DNA of 64,000 nt from Amycolatopsis mediterranei (GTDB lineage: Bacteria; Actinomycetota; Actinomycetes; Mycobacteriales; Pseudonocardiaceae), in contig NZ_CP100416.1 in NCBI RefSeq assembly GCF_026017845.1, positions 2,581,592 through 2,645,591 on the forward strand, written 5' to 3'. Within the stretch, counting starts at the first letter, position 1, and each line of letters starts with the position of its first letter. The position numbers were made by a program, and so were the translations under genes. The notes below the pieces were generated by a model. That model was not told the DNA's origin, did no database searches, and worked only from the letters and a program-made list of their open reading frames with translations. Of this stretch, positions 31,920 to 41,177 are shown one piece after another.

Positions 31920-32846
31920 TCAGTACTTCTCGAGGGTCGGCTTCTTGGCGGCCGAGCCCGACTTGCCCAGGGTCGCGTCGTAGATCTTCTGCCAGGTGCC
32001 GTCGTCCAGCGCCTTCTGCAGGATGTCGTTGACCTTGTCGCGCAGGACCTTGTCGTCCTTGTTGAGGCCGATGCCGTACTTCTCCGTGGAGAACGTCTGG
32101 CCGACGACCTTCAGGCTGTCCGGCTCCTGGGCGGCGTAGCCCTTGAGGATCGCGTCGTCGGTGGTGACCGCGTCGACGTCCTTCGACTGCAGCTTCTCGA
32201 CGCACTGCGAGTACTTCTGGAACTCGACGATGTTGCCCGGCTCGGTCAGGTTCTCCGAGCGGATCTTCTGGATCGGGGTCGAGCCGGTGACCGAGCAGAC
32301 CTTCTTGCCCTTGAGGGTGTCCTTGCCGGTGATCGAGCTGTCGTCCTTGCGTACCAGCAGGTCCTGGCCGGCGAGGAAGTACGGGCCGGCGAAGGAGACG
32401 AGCGCCTTGCGCTTGTCGGTGATCGAGTAGGTGCCGACGTAGTAGTTCACGTCGCCGTTCGCGATCGTCTGCTCACGCGCGCCCGAGTCGACCGTGCGGA
32501 AGGTGATCTTCTCCGGGTCGAAGCCGAGGCCGGCCGAGACGAGCTTCGCGATCTCGATGTCGAATCCGCCGAACTTGCCGGTCGTCGGGTCCTTCATGCC
32601 GAGGCCCGGCTGGTCGTCCTTGGCGCCGACGGTCAGCGCGCCCGCCGACTTCATCTTGGCGAACACCGGGGAGCCGGCCAGGTCGACGCCTTGCGCGACC
32701 GGGTAGCTCAGCGCCGCGGGGGCGTTCGTGCCGCTCTGGGCGCCCGAACCCGGCGAGCTCGGCGTGCCTTCCTTGCCGCAGGCGGTCAGCGTGGTCAGCG
32801 CCAGCCCACCGGCGAGCAGTCCCACCGCGAGGGTGCGGATCCTCAT
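31920..32846 (-). CDS. gluB: glutamate-binding lipoprotein GluB
   Basis: 308 residues. The lipoprotein signal ends in LTAC with the lipid Cys at 23, so the protein is anchored outside the membrane. The body is a family 3 amino-acid-binding protein: GFDIEIAKLVSAGLGF, TFRTVDSGAREQTIANGDVN and GKKVCSVTGSTPIQKI. It delivers glutamate (by homology) to GluCD. Confidence 0.93.
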   Translation of the reverse strand: MRIRTLAVGLLAGGLALTTLTACGKEGTPSSPGSGAQSGTNAPAALSYPVAQGVDLAGSPVFAKMKSAGALTVGAKDDQPGLGMKDPTTGKFGGFDIEIAKLVSAGLGFDPEKITFRTVDSGAREQTIANGDVNYYVGTYSITDKRKALVSFAGPYFLAGQDLLVRKDDSSITGKDTLKGKKVCSVTGSTPIQKIRSENLTEPGNIVEFQKYSQCVEKLQSKDVDAVTTDDAILKGYAAQEPDSLKVVGQTFSTEKYGIGLNKDDKVLRDKVNDILQKALDDGTWQKIYDATLGKSGSAAKKPTLEKY

Positions 32847-32914
32847 GTGAATCTCTCCTGTGTGTCGTCACCCGGACGCCGACGGCGCCGCGGAACGTTT
32901 CTCAGCGGTTGTTC

Positions 32915-33667
32915 TCAGTGGGTCAGGATCTTGCCGAGGAAGTCCTTCGCGCGCTCGCTCTTGGGCGCGGTGAAGAACGATTCCGGCGTCGTGTCCTCGA
33001 CGATCTCGCCGTCCGCCATGAAGATCACCCGATCGGCTGCCCGCCGGGCGAAGCCCATCTCGTGGGTGACGACGAGCATCGTCATGCCGTCCTTGGCCAG
33101 GCCCGTCATCACGTCGAGGACCTCCTGGACCATCTCCGGGTCCAGCGCCGAGGTCGGCTCGTCGAACAGCATGACCTTGGGCCGCATCGCCAGCGCCCGC
33201 GCGATGGCGACGCGCTGCTGCTGGCCACCCGAAAGCTGGGCCGGGTACTTGTCGGCCTGGTTGGCGATGCCGACCCGCTCCAGCAGCTCCATCGCCGTCT
33301 TGCGCGCTTCGGCCTGCGAGGTCTTGCGGACCTTCATCGGCGCGAGCATGACGTTCTCGACGATGGTCTTGTGCGCGAACAGGTTGAACGACTGGAACAC
33401 CATGCCGACGTCGGCCCGCAGCGCGGCCAGCGCCTTGCCCTCGGCGGGCAGCGGGACACCGTCGACGGCGATCTCGCCCGAGTTGATCGGCTCGAGCCGG
33501 TTGATTGCCCGGCACAAGGTCGACTTGCCCGAGCCCGACGGGCCGAGCACCACGACGACCTGGCCGCGAGGCACCTCGAGCGTGATCTCCCTGAGCACGT
33601 GCAGGTCGCCGAAGTACTTGTTCACGGCGGACGCCTTGATCATCGGCGCCGCCACCTCCGCGGTCAT
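32915..33667 (-). CDS. gluA: glutamate ABC transporter ATPase GluA
   Basis: 250 residues. Complete ABC ATPase: Walker [11 protein letters not shown]-loop at VFQSFNLF, signature LSGGQQQR, Walker B VMLFDEP, switch His in THEMG. GGGAGG is five bases before the ATG. First gene of the operon, divergent from gluR-gluK. A gap of 68 bases separates it from gluB. Confidence 0.95.
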   Translation of the reverse strand: MTAEVAAPMIKASAVNKYFGDLHVLREITLEVPRGQVVVVLGPSGSGKSTLCRAINRLEPINSGEIAVDGVPLPAEGKALAALRADVGMVFQSFNLFAHKTIVENVMLAPMKVRKTSQAEARKTAMELLERVGIANQADKYPAQLSGGQQQRVAIARALAMRPKVMLFDEPTSALDPEMVQEVLDVMTGLAKDGMTMLVVTHEMGFARRAADRVIFMADGEIVEDTTPESFFTAPKSERAKDFLGKILTH

Positions 33668-33720
33668 CTGGCCTCCCGGGTCGTTCGTGCAAATCGGGCA
33701 TGGGTCACCACGCGATGGCG

Positions 33721-33787
33721 AGAACCTACCGTTGCTTCACCGGCTCGCAAGGCCGCTTGAGCAATACTTAGGGTTTCAACTGAGTAT
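33721..33787. promoter_or_regulatory. gluA/gluR divergent control region
   Basis: ATACTTAG-N8-CTGAGTAT at 33764-33787 is an inverted repeat (7 of 8 bases paired). On the minus strand TTGCGA and TAGGTT, 16 bases apart just downstream of it, could be the gluA promoter. The response regulator GluR is the natural candidate to bind the repeat; this is inferred. Confidence 0.45.
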
Positions 33788-33921
33788 CGATGTCCATTTT
33801 GACGGGTGTCCACCCGAGGTCACGGGGAGTGACCGTCCGGGTGGCCGGTGCGGGTCCCGCCCGGACGTCCTAGAGTTCGCCTTACCGGCCGGTGGAGCAG
33901 GTCACCATGGGAGGCGGACGG

Positions 33922-34593
33922 GTGCGGGTGCTGCTGGTGGAGGACGACGACCGGGTCGCGGGTGCGCTGATTCCGGCGTTGACCCGCCGCGGCCTGGCGA
34001 TCGCCCGGCTGGCCACCGGCGCCGGCGTGCTCGACCGGGTGCACGAGGTCGACGTCATCCTGCTCGACCTCGGCCTGCCGGACATCGACGGCGTGACGCT
34101 GTGCCGCCAGATCCGCGCGGTCAGCGACGTCGCGATCATCGTCGTCTCGGCGCGCGGCGAGGTCGACGACCGGATCCAGGGCCTGCGCGCGGGCGCCGAC
34201 GACTACCTGGTCAAGCCCTACGACGTCGAGGAGCTGCTCGCCCGGGTCGAGGCCGTGCGCCGCCGGCGCGGGGAGCACGCCGCCGAACCGGTGGTCATCC
34301 GGGTCGGGGACGTCACCGTCGACGTCTCCCGGCACGAGGTGCTGGTCGACGGCAGGACGGTCGCGCTGTCCCGCAAGGAGTTCCAGGTGCTCGCGCTGGT
34401 GGCGGGCGCGCGCGGCGCGGTCTGCTCGCGTGAGCACGTGCTCACCGAGGTGTGGGGCCACCGCGGTCCCGCGGAGAGCCGTTCACTGGACGTCCACGTC
34501 GCGACACTGCGGACGAAGCTGGGGCGCCCGGCGCTCATCGAGACGGTCCGCGGGGTCGGGTACCGGCTCGGCGGCCAGGCCGCCCGGAGCTAG
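33922..34593 (+). CDS. gluR: OmpR-family response regulator GluR
   Basis: 223 residues. Receiver domain about 1-117 with acidic E7/D8/D9, phosphorylation site D49 (VILLDLGLPD) and Lys in LVKPYD; then an OmpR winged helix ending TVRGVGYRL. The GTG at 33922 was chosen since GGGAGG sits seven bases upstream; ATG 33907 is an alternative. Streptomyces coelicolor has a GluR-GluK system next to gluABCD that senses glutamate; the same layout here supports the name. Confidence 0.88.
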   Translation: MRVLLVEDDDRVAGALIPALTRRGLAIARLATGAGVLDRVHEVDVILLDLGLPDIDGVTLCRQIRAVSDVAIIVVSARGEVDDRIQGLRAGADDYLVKPYDVEELLARVEAVRRRRGEHAAEPVVIRVGDVTVDVSRHEVLVDGRTVALSRKEFQVLALVAGARGAVCSREHVLTEVWGHRGPAESRSLDVHVATLRTKLGRPALIETVRGVGYRLGGQAARS

Positions 34594-34597
34594 GGGC

Positions 34598-35995
34598 GTG
34601 CGCGTCCGGCTGCAGGGCATCGTGCTGACGCTGGTGGCGTTGCTCGTGTTCGGCCTGGGCATCCCACTGGCCATCAGCATCGCGGCGGGCGCGCAGCAGG
34701 ACCTGTTCCTCGATCGGCTGACCGACACGGCCCGGTTCGCGTCGCTGGCGCAGCGGCCGCTGCTGGACAACAAGCCGTCGCTGATCAACCCCGACCTGAT
34801 CCGCTACAACGAGGTGTACGGAGTCCAGGTGGCGGTCGTCGACCAGGACGGCAAGCTGTTCGCCTCGTCCCTGGGACCGGACGCGGCGCGCATCGACCTC
34901 AAGGCCGACCGGATCGGCGGGCCGATCCGCGAGGCGCTCGCCGGCCGCCGGTCCCAGCCCACCGGCGTGCTGATGCCGTGGGATTCGACGCCGCTGGTGC
35001 TCGCCGAGCCGGTGCTGGCCGACGGCGAGGTGCACGGCGCGGTGCTCACCGTGTCCGACACCGGCACCGAGCGGGGGGACGTGCTGTGGTGGTGGCTGCT
35101 GCTGGCCGCCGGCGGGATCCTCGCCTTCACGCTCGCGCTGGCCGTGGCGATCCCGGTGGTCCGGTGGATCCTGCGGCCGGTGCACCGGCTCGACGACGCG
35201 ACCGGTGCGCTGGTGGCGTCGGTGGTGAGCGGCCGGGAGGCGGAGCCGGTGGGGGAGAGCAGCGGGCCGCCGGAGCTGCGGCAGCTCGGCCGGTCCTTCG
35301 ACCGGATGGCCGAGAGCGTGTCCGGCGCGCTGGCGGCGCAGCGCGCGTTCGTCGCCGACGCGTCCCACCAGCTGCGCAACCCGCTGACGGCGTTGAAGAT
35401 CCGCCTCGGCAACCTCGAAGGCCACGTCGTCGACGAGCCCGCGGCCGCGGACCTGGAGGCCGCGCGGGTCGACGCGAGCCGGTTGCACCAGATCCTGGAC
35501 GGGCTGCTGACGATGGCCCGCGCCGAGGCGTCCGGCGGCGAGCTGGACCCGGTGGTGCTGGACGAGGCCGTGGCGGAGCGGGTCGCGGACTGGTCGGTGG
35601 TGGGCGAGGCCCGGGACGTCCGGCTGGTGGTGGAGACCTCCGGTGACGGCGCGCGAGTGCGCATGCCGCCCCGCGGCGCCGAAACGATCTTGGACGCGCT
35701 GCTGGACAACGCGCTGAAGTTCACCGCGGCGGGGACGGAGATCCGGATCGCGGTGTCCCGGGAGGAGGACCGGGTGCGGTTGTCGGTGCGCGACCACGGG
35801 CCGGGGCTGCAGCCGGACGAGCTCGATCGCGCGCTGGACCGGTTCTGGCGGAGCCCGGCGCACCAGAACGTGCCCGGGTCCGGGTTGGGACTGGCGATCG
35901 TGAGCGAGATCGTCGCGCATTCGGACGGGCAGCTGGAGCTGGACCTGCCCGAGGGCGGCGGGCTGCGGATCTCGATGGTGTTCCCGGTCGCCTAG
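34598..35995 (+). CDS. gluK: sensor histidine kinase GluK
   Basis: 465 residues. N-terminal membrane helix (about 5-30), an external domain of about 130 residues, a second helix (WWWLLLAAGGILAFTLALAVAI), HAMP-like linker, H-box ASHQLRNPL with His at about 257, then the ATPase with DNALKFT, DHGPGL and GSGLGLAIV. The GTG start is four bases after the gluR stop. The external domain presumably senses glutamate or a glutamate-binding partner. Confidence 0.88.
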   Translation: MRVRLQGIVLTLVALLVFGLGIPLAISIAAGAQQDLFLDRLTDTARFASLAQRPLLDNKPSLINPDLIRYNEVYGVQVAVVDQDGKLFASSLGPDAARIDLKADRIGGPIREALAGRRSQPTGVLMPWDSTPLVLAEPVLADGEVHGAVLTVSDTGTERGDVLWWWLLLAAGGILAFTLALAVAIPVVRWILRPVHRLDDATGALVASVVSGREAEPVGESSGPPELRQLGRSFDRMAESVSGALAAQRAFVADASHQLRNPLTALKIRLGNLEGHVVDEPAAADLEAARVDASRLHQILDGLLTMARAEASGGELDPVVLDEAVAERVADWSVVGEARDVRLVVETSGDGARVRMPPRGAETILDALLDNALKFTAAGTEIRIAVSREEDRVRLSVRDHGPGLQPDELDRALDRFWRSPAHQNVPGSGLGLAIVSEIVAHSDGQLELDLPEGGGLRISMVFPVA

Positions 35996-36918
35996 GTTTT
36001 CTGCGCCCGGTAGTACCGCAGCGCGCCCGGGTGCAACGGGATCGGCTGGGTCTCGATGCCCGGGTGGACGTCGATCGACAGGGCCGCCGGGTTGGCGGCC
36101 ACGAGCGGGCCGCGGGCGTCGAACAGGCCGCGGACCAGAGCCTCCGCTATGTCGTCGGGCATGGACTTCGAGACCACGAGGTAGTTCGGCACCAGCAGCG
36201 TCGTCACCGGGACGAGCTGGCCGTACGTGCTCGCCGGGATCGTCGCGGTGCTGTAGACCTGGCTGCGTGCCTGCACCTTCGGCATCACGTCGGCGAGGTC
36301 GAGCAGGTGCAGCCGGCCCCGGATTTCCGGTTCCGCCAGTTTCGGCGTGGGCAGGCCGCCGGACCAGAAGAACGCGTCCACTTCGTGGTTCAGCAGTGCG
36401 CGGACGGAATCGTCGAGGCCGCGGCTGATCGTGCTGACCGAGTCCGGCAGCCCGAGCACCTGCAGCAGCCACTTGGCGATGTACTCGACGCCGGATTGCG
36501 GTGAGCCGATCGCGATCCGGTGGCCGCTCAGCTGGGACACCGACCGGATGTCGGAGTCGGCCCGGACGACGACGTGCAGGTAGTCGTCGTGGATCCGGGC
36601 GAGTGCAGCGAAACCGGGATGGGCGTGGTAGCTGTCCGCGGCGACGTCGGCCGCGACGAAGGCGATGTCGGCCTGGCCGGTGAGCACCTTGGTGACGTTG
36701 TCGGGCGAGCCCTGGGTCTGCAGCACCTCCGGCCGGTCGATGTCCAGATCGGCCTGCCAGGCCGTCGCCAGGGGCTGGGCGAGCTTGTAGTAGACGCCGC
36801 CCGAGTTGCCCGCGGCGATCCGCAGCTTGAGGTGCCCGAAGCCGGCCGTGCAGGCGGTGAGCACCAGCAGGAGGACGGCGGCGATCGCTAGCCCACGCGT
36901 CCGCCTGCTGCTGGTCAC
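35992..36918 (-). CDS. TAXI-family solute-binding lipoprotein
   Basis: 308 residues. Lipobox LTAC with Cys at 23, then a TAXI family (TRAP-associated) binding protein: IAAGNSGGVYYKLAQPLATAW, GSPDNVTKVLTGQADIAFV, HRIAIGSPQSGVEYIAKWLL. No TRAP permease gene is nearby. Its stop overlaps that of gluK by four bases, convergently. An orphan binding protein beside a kinase with an external sensor domain may act as ligand receptor for GluK; this is inference. GTG start. Confidence 0.85.
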   Translation of the reverse strand: MTSSRRTRGLAIAAVLLLVLTACTAGFGHLKLRIAAGNSGGVYYKLAQPLATAWQADLDIDRPEVLQTQGSPDNVTKVLTGQADIAFVAADVAADSYHAHPGFAALARIHDDYLHVVVRADSDIRSVSQLSGHRIAIGSPQSGVEYIAKWLLQVLGLPDSVSTISRGLDDSVRALLNHEVDAFFWSGGLPTPKLAEPEIRGRLHLLDLADVMPKVQARSQVYSTATIPASTYGQLVPVTTLLVPNYLVVSKSMPDDIAEALVRGLFDARGPLVAANPAALSIDVHPGIETQPIPLHPGALRYYRAQKT

Positions 36919-36954
36919 GGCCTGATCGTGCCAGACTCCGCTCTTCCGGTCAGC

Positions 36955-37185
36955 TCAACCGGGTTTTCCCGCCTGATGAGCCGCCCAGTCGGCGCTCCAC
37001 GCCTTGACCGCGTCCAGCACCGGCCCCAGCCGCGAGCCGATGGCCGTGAGCGTGTACCGGACCTCGACCGGCCGGGCGACCGTGACCACCCGCTCCACGA
37101 CGCCGGCCAGCTCGAGCTCCTTGAGCCGCTGGGACAGCATCGCGTCGGTGATCCGGGGGATGCGTTCACGCCCGCGCAAGCCGAT
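36955..37185 (-). pseudogene. HxlR-family regulator lacking its N-terminus
   Basis: The frame reading GRERIPRITDAMLSQRLKEL, then ELAGVVERVVTVARPVEVRYTLTAIG is the second half of an HxlR winged helix-turn-helix. The usual first half (W...LLIxRDLL...RFxEL) is absent: upstream the sequence passes straight into a fragment of another gene. The remaining open frame to 37242 has no sensible start. Confidence 0.75.
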
Positions 37186-37189
37186 CCGG

Positions 37190-37540
37190 ATGCGCATCGA
37201 CGGCGTTCGTGAGCACCGCGGCTTCTGGATCACGCTGGCCACGGCCGAACTGCCGACCCCGGAGAACCCGGCCCCGCTGAGTGTCCGCTACGTGTGGGGC
37301 TGCGACCCGGCCGCCGGCGAATTAGCCGCCGACTGGTACGACAGCAACGGCGGACGCGCGGTCCAGCGCTCCGCGGGCTGGGTGGGCGAGGAGTTGTGGT
37401 TCCTGGGCACCATCACCATGAACGGCGCCACCGTGCCCCTGCGCGACACGTTCACCCGCCGGGGCCCCGACGCGTACCACCACGTGGGCGAAATCGACCT
37501 CGGCGAGGGCTGGATCCCGGTCGACGAAGAGGAAGCGGTC
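37190..37540 (+). pseudogene. C-terminal fragment of a lipocalin/DUF1579-like protein
   Basis: MRIDGVREHRGFWITLATAE, then SVRYVWGCDPAAGELAADWYDSNG and ending GEIDLGEGWIPVDEEEAVR: strand-rich with good codon bias but no proper start. It lies head-to-head with the truncated HxlR gene, both missing their 5' ends, as if one deletion removed a divergent promoter and both N-termini. The family name is tentative. Confidence 0.55.
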
Positions 37541-37545
37541 CGGGC

Positions 37546-37820
37546 CACTACGCCGAGGCGTTCGAGGGGAAACTTGAATTACTGCTGAAGATCCGGGCCC
37601 GACCGGCCGTCACCTGGCAGGGCCGGTGCCGCGCTCCGCTCGATGAAGCGGCGATCGTGCCGAGGGCCGCGCAGGAGCCCTTGCCGGTGTGGCGTTGGTC
37701 GACTGGGGCGGGTTGCCGGCCGAGGCGGTGGCGGAATCGCTGCACCGGCTGGGCGAGGAGATCGCACCGGCACTACGCCGGCACGCGGACAGCCCCGGCG
37801 TGGAAGTCCGGAGCCGGTGA
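37546..37820 (+). pseudogene. remnant of an LLM-class flavin-dependent oxidoreductase
   Basis: HYAEAFEGKLELLLKIRARP, VTWQGRCRAPLD and PLPVW match the central part of luciferase-like monooxygenases. Then, in another frame (from about 37688), VALVDWGGLPAEAVAESLHR and LGEEIAPALRRHA match the C-terminal end. The N-terminus and most of the middle are gone. It is fused directly to the preceding fragment. Confidence 0.65.
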
Positions 37821-38007
37821 ATTCGACGAATTCACCGTCGGCGCAAGGAAGATCAGGTTACCCGCGGGCGAATTACTCCGGACGCTGCTTGACCCGTGCC
37901 GGTGGGGCGCTGATCATTCCCGCAGCGGTTCCCCGCGCGTTCTTTCCGGCAGTCGCCACGCGCCCCACTTCCCACCCGCCCCCGGCGGAGCTCCTCAGGA
38001 GAACGAG

Positions 38008-39855
38008 TTGACCCTTGCGCCCCTGGACCGGCGGACCTTCCTGCGCTGGTCCGCGCTCGTCCCCGCCGTCGCCGCCGTGCCCACCGTGCTGGGCGTGCCC
38101 GCGTGGGCGGAGGAGACGACGGCCTTCGTCGACACCTACCGCACGAACGTCCCGGCGAACCACACCCCGGAGACCAACGCCGCGGTCCGCATCCTGAGCG
38201 GGATGCAGCGGCTCTGGCGCACCGGGTCCACTTGGGACAGTGGGGTCGTGCTCGACGCGGCGGTGCTGCGCGCGAACGTCCGGCACTGCGTCGCCGTCAC
38301 CCGTCACCGCACCGATGCCGACGCCAAGCGCGCCTTCGTCTACGACCGCCAGCACCAGTCCTACGCCGCGATCGGCGGCCTCGGCCCGCTCGCCGACCTC
38401 TACCGCAGTGGCGCCAAGGCCGTCACGAGCATCACCTCCGCGCCCGACGGCACACCGCCGGCCAAGATCGACGACGCCGTCCCGGCCAACGCCCCGGCGG
38501 GCTCGGCGCTCGGCGCCGGATCGCACGACTCGGAACTCGGCCTGGTGGCCACCCTCGTCGACACCGTCCGCGGCACCTACGCCTCGGGCAACCCCAGCAA
38601 GGCCGCCTACCAGTACCCGCGGCCGTGGCGGCTGACCGCCGACAGCCGGGTCGAGGACACCGGCCGGACCGACGCGCTCGGGTTCCCGGTCTACCGCTCC
38701 GACGTCGTCGTCGCGCCGCAGCTGCTGCGCCAGCGCAGCACGACCCCGGCCGAAGACGGCGGATACCCCAGCGGCCACACCAACGCCTTCCACCTGGCCT
38801 GCCTCGCACTGGCCTACGCGGTCCCGGAGCGGTTCCAGGAATTGGTGGCACGGGCCTACGACCTGGCCGACACCCGGATCGTCGCCGGGATGCACTCGCC
38901 GGTGGACGTGATCGGCGGCCGGACCCTGGCCACCGCGCTCACCGCGGCAACGCTCGCCGACCCGGAGAACGCGGCGCTCAAGGCAGCGGCGCGCGAGCAG
39001 GCGCTGAAGTACTTCACCGCGAAGACCGGCACGACGGCCGACACGCTCTTCGCCCGGGCGCACACCGGCGCCGACGAATACGGCGACCGCCGCGCCAACG
39101 CCGCGATGGTCGCGCACCGGGCGACCTACGGGCTGCCGGACCGGCCCACCCGCGCCGCGATGCGGGTGCCGAAGGGTGCCGAGGTGCTCCTGGAGACGCG
39201 GCTGCCGTACCTCGACGCGGCGCAGCGGCGGGAAGTCCTGCGCACGACGGCGTTCCCGAGTGGACACCCGCTGCTCGACGGCCCCGAGCTCTGGGGACGG
39301 CTGAACCTCTTCGCCGCGGCCGACGGCTACGGCGCGTTCGACGCCGGCGTCCGCGTCACGATGGACGCCGCCCGCGGCGGGTTCGCCGCGGATGACAGCT
39401 GGCGCAACGACATCGGCGGCGACGGCGGGCTCGTCAAGGCGGGCACCGGGACGCTGACGCTCGCCGGGGCCAACAGCTACCGCGGCGGCACCCGCGTCGA
39501 AGCGGGCACGCTGGTCGCGGCGACGCCGGGCGCGCTGGGCACCGGCGACGTCGAACTCGCCGGCGGTGTGCTGCGCGTGTCCGGTCTCCGGGCCGGCGGC
39601 TACCACCAGACCGGCGGCACGCTGTCCGTCACCGCCGGACCGGCGCTGCTCCTGCGCGGCGAGGCCACGCTGGAGCGCGGCGTCCTGGAGCTCCGGATCG
39701 ACGGCGCCTGCCCGTGGCACGAGGTCGACGTGCTGTGCGCGCGGCGGCTGCGCGGCCGGTTCTCCGCCATCCGAACCGACCGCCCGGGCTACCGGGTGGT
39801 TCCGCGGTACACGTCCACCGGTTTGTCCGTCCGAATCCTGCGGGAGTTCTCGTGA
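38008..39855 (+). CDS. secreted PAP2-type phosphatase with an autotransporter-like repeat tail
   Basis: 615 residues. Twin-arginine signal (DRRTFLRW at 7-14, then a hydrophobic run to PAWA). The phosphatase signature is GGYPSGHTNAF (about 250-260) plus RIVAGMHSPVDVIGGR. Near 470-560 a GLVKAGTGTLTLAGANSYRG-type segment resembles the autotransporter-associated beta-strand repeat, unusual in a Gram-positive enzyme and perhaps a beta-helical tail. TTG start chosen for AGGAG six bases upstream. Its stop overlaps the start of the next secreted enzyme. Confidence 0.85.
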   Translation: MTLAPLDRRTFLRWSALVPAVAAVPTVLGVPAWAEETTAFVDTYRTNVPANHTPETNAAVRILSGMQRLWRTGSTWDSGVVLDAAVLRANVRHCVAVTRHRTDADAKRAFVYDRQHQSYAAIGGLGPLADLYRSGAKAVTSITSAPDGTPPAKIDDAVPANAPAGSALGAGSHDSELGLVATLVDTVRGTYASGNPSKAAYQYPRPWRLTADSRVEDTGRTDALGFPVYRSDVVVAPQLLRQRSTTPAEDGGYPSGHTNAFHLACLALAYAVPERFQELVARAYDLADTRIVAGMHSPVDVIGGRTLATALTAATLADPENAALKAAAREQALKYFTAKTGTTADTLFARAHTGADEYGDRRANAAMVAHRATYGLPDRPTRAAMRVPKGAEVLLETRLPYLDAAQRREVLRTTAFPSGHPLLDGPELWGRLNLFAAADGYGAFDAGVRVTMDAARGGFAADDSWRNDIGGDGGLVKAGTGTLTLAGANSYRGGTRVEAGTLVAATPGALGTGDVELAGGVLRVSGLRAGGYHQTGGTLSVTAGPALLLRGEATLERGVLELRIDGACPWHEVDVLCARRLRGRFSAIRTDRPGYRVVPRYTSTGLSVRILREFS

Positions 39856-41177
39856 AGAAACGCCTGGCCGCGCTGGTGCTCGCCGCCGCGTTGTCCACAG
39901 TGGTCAGTCCGGCGGCCGCGCACGCCGCCGACGGCAGCGGCAGCTTTTCGGTACTGAGCTACAACGTCGCCGGCCTGCCCGAGAGCATCTCGAGCGCGCC
40001 GACGCCGCGTGACCCCGCGACGACGGCGATCGGGCAGCGGATCGCTCCCTACGACATCGTGCACGTCGAAGAGGACTTCAACTACCACGCCAAGCTCTAC
40101 GCCGCCGACAACCACCCGTACCGCACGCCGACCAGCGGCGGCGCGGGGATCGGCAGCGGGCTCAACACGCTGTCGTCGCTGCCCTACGACACCGACGACT
40201 TCGAGCGCGTCCACTGGACGTCCTGCCAGGTCGACTCCGGGGACTGCCTGACCCCGAAGGGCTTCACCTTCATGCGGGTGCGGCTGGCCGAGGGCATGTA
40301 CGTCGACTTCTACAACGCGCACACCAACGCCGGGACGAACGACGGCGACGAGGCTTCGCGCGCGTCAAACCTGGCGCAGCTGACCGCGTTCATCAAGTCG
40401 CACTCGGCGGGCAACGCGGTGGTCGTCATGGGCGACACCAACACGCGCTACACCCGCGCGGCCGACACGATCGCCGGGTTCGCCTCGGACAACGGCCTCA
40501 CCGACGCGTGGGTGAAGCTCGTGCGCGGCGGGGTCGCCCCGGCGCCCGGCAGCCCGGCGCTGCTGTGCGAACCGGTGGTCACCAACGACTGCGAGATCGT
40601 CGACAAGGTCCTCTACCGCAGCAGCAACCTCGTGTCGCTCGACGCGACCTTCTACAACAACGAACACGCGAAGTTCCTCGACGACTCCGGCAAGATGCTG
40701 TCCGACCACGACCCGATCACCGTGCGGTTCACCTGGACGCGCAACCCGGCGCTGCGGCTGTCGGAGCAGTACGGCGGCCCACACGGCGACTACTTCACCG
40801 ACGTCGCCACGGTGCCCGCGGGCGCCCGGGTGCGGACGCTCTCGCTGCGCAGCGGCTCCCGCGTCGACCAGGTCGGGGTGACCCTGGAGAACGGCACCAC
40901 CCTGACCCACGGCGGCACGGGCGGGACGGCGGCGTCGCTCACGCTCGGCACCGGCGAGTACCTCACGACGGCGACCCTGTGCCAGGGCAAGTACAGCGGC
41001 ACGACGCGGATCTTCTCGGCCCGGTTCACCACCAACCTCGGCCACGTGCTCGCCGGCGGTTCGACGACCGGCGACTGCGTCACCCGCACGGCCCCGGACG
41101 GCTGGCAGATCGCCGGCTTCCACGGCCGCGCCGGCGACGAGGTCGACAAGGTGGGCTTCGTCTACACGCAGCGGTAG
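39852..41177 (+). CDS. secreted endonuclease/exonuclease/phosphatase-family enzyme with jacalin-like C-terminus
   Basis: 441 residues. Signal peptide ending AHAADG. The EEP catalytic domain spans about 33-295 (FSVLSYNVAGLP, VVVMGDTNTRYT, LSDHDPITVRF with the catalytic Asp-His), as in sphingomyelinases and other phosphodiesterases. The last 145 residues (YGGPHGDYFTD ... GFHGRAGDEVDKVGFVY) look like a jacalin-type lectin fold for sugar binding. GTG start overlaps the PAP2 stop, so the two form a coupled phosphate/phosphodiester-attacking pair outside the cell. Confidence 0.85.
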   Translation: MKKRLAALVLAAALSTVVSPAAAHAADGSGSFSVLSYNVAGLPESISSAPTPRDPATTAIGQRIAPYDIVHVEEDFNYHAKLYAADNHPYRTPTSGGAGIGSGLNTLSSLPYDTDDFERVHWTSCQVDSGDCLTPKGFTFMRVRLAEGMYVDFYNAHTNAGTNDGDEASRASNLAQLTAFIKSHSAGNAVVVMGDTNTRYTRAADTIAGFASDNGLTDAWVKLVRGGVAPAPGSPALLCEPVVTNDCEIVDKVLYRSSNLVSLDATFYNNEHAKFLDDSGKMLSDHDPITVRFTWTRNPALRLSEQYGGPHGDYFTDVATVPAGARVRTLSLRSGSRVDQVGVTLENGTTLTHGGTGGTAASLTLGTGEYLTTATLCQGKYSGTTRIFSARFTTNLGHVLAGGSTTGDCVTRTAPDGWQIAGFHGRAGDEVDKVGFVYTQR

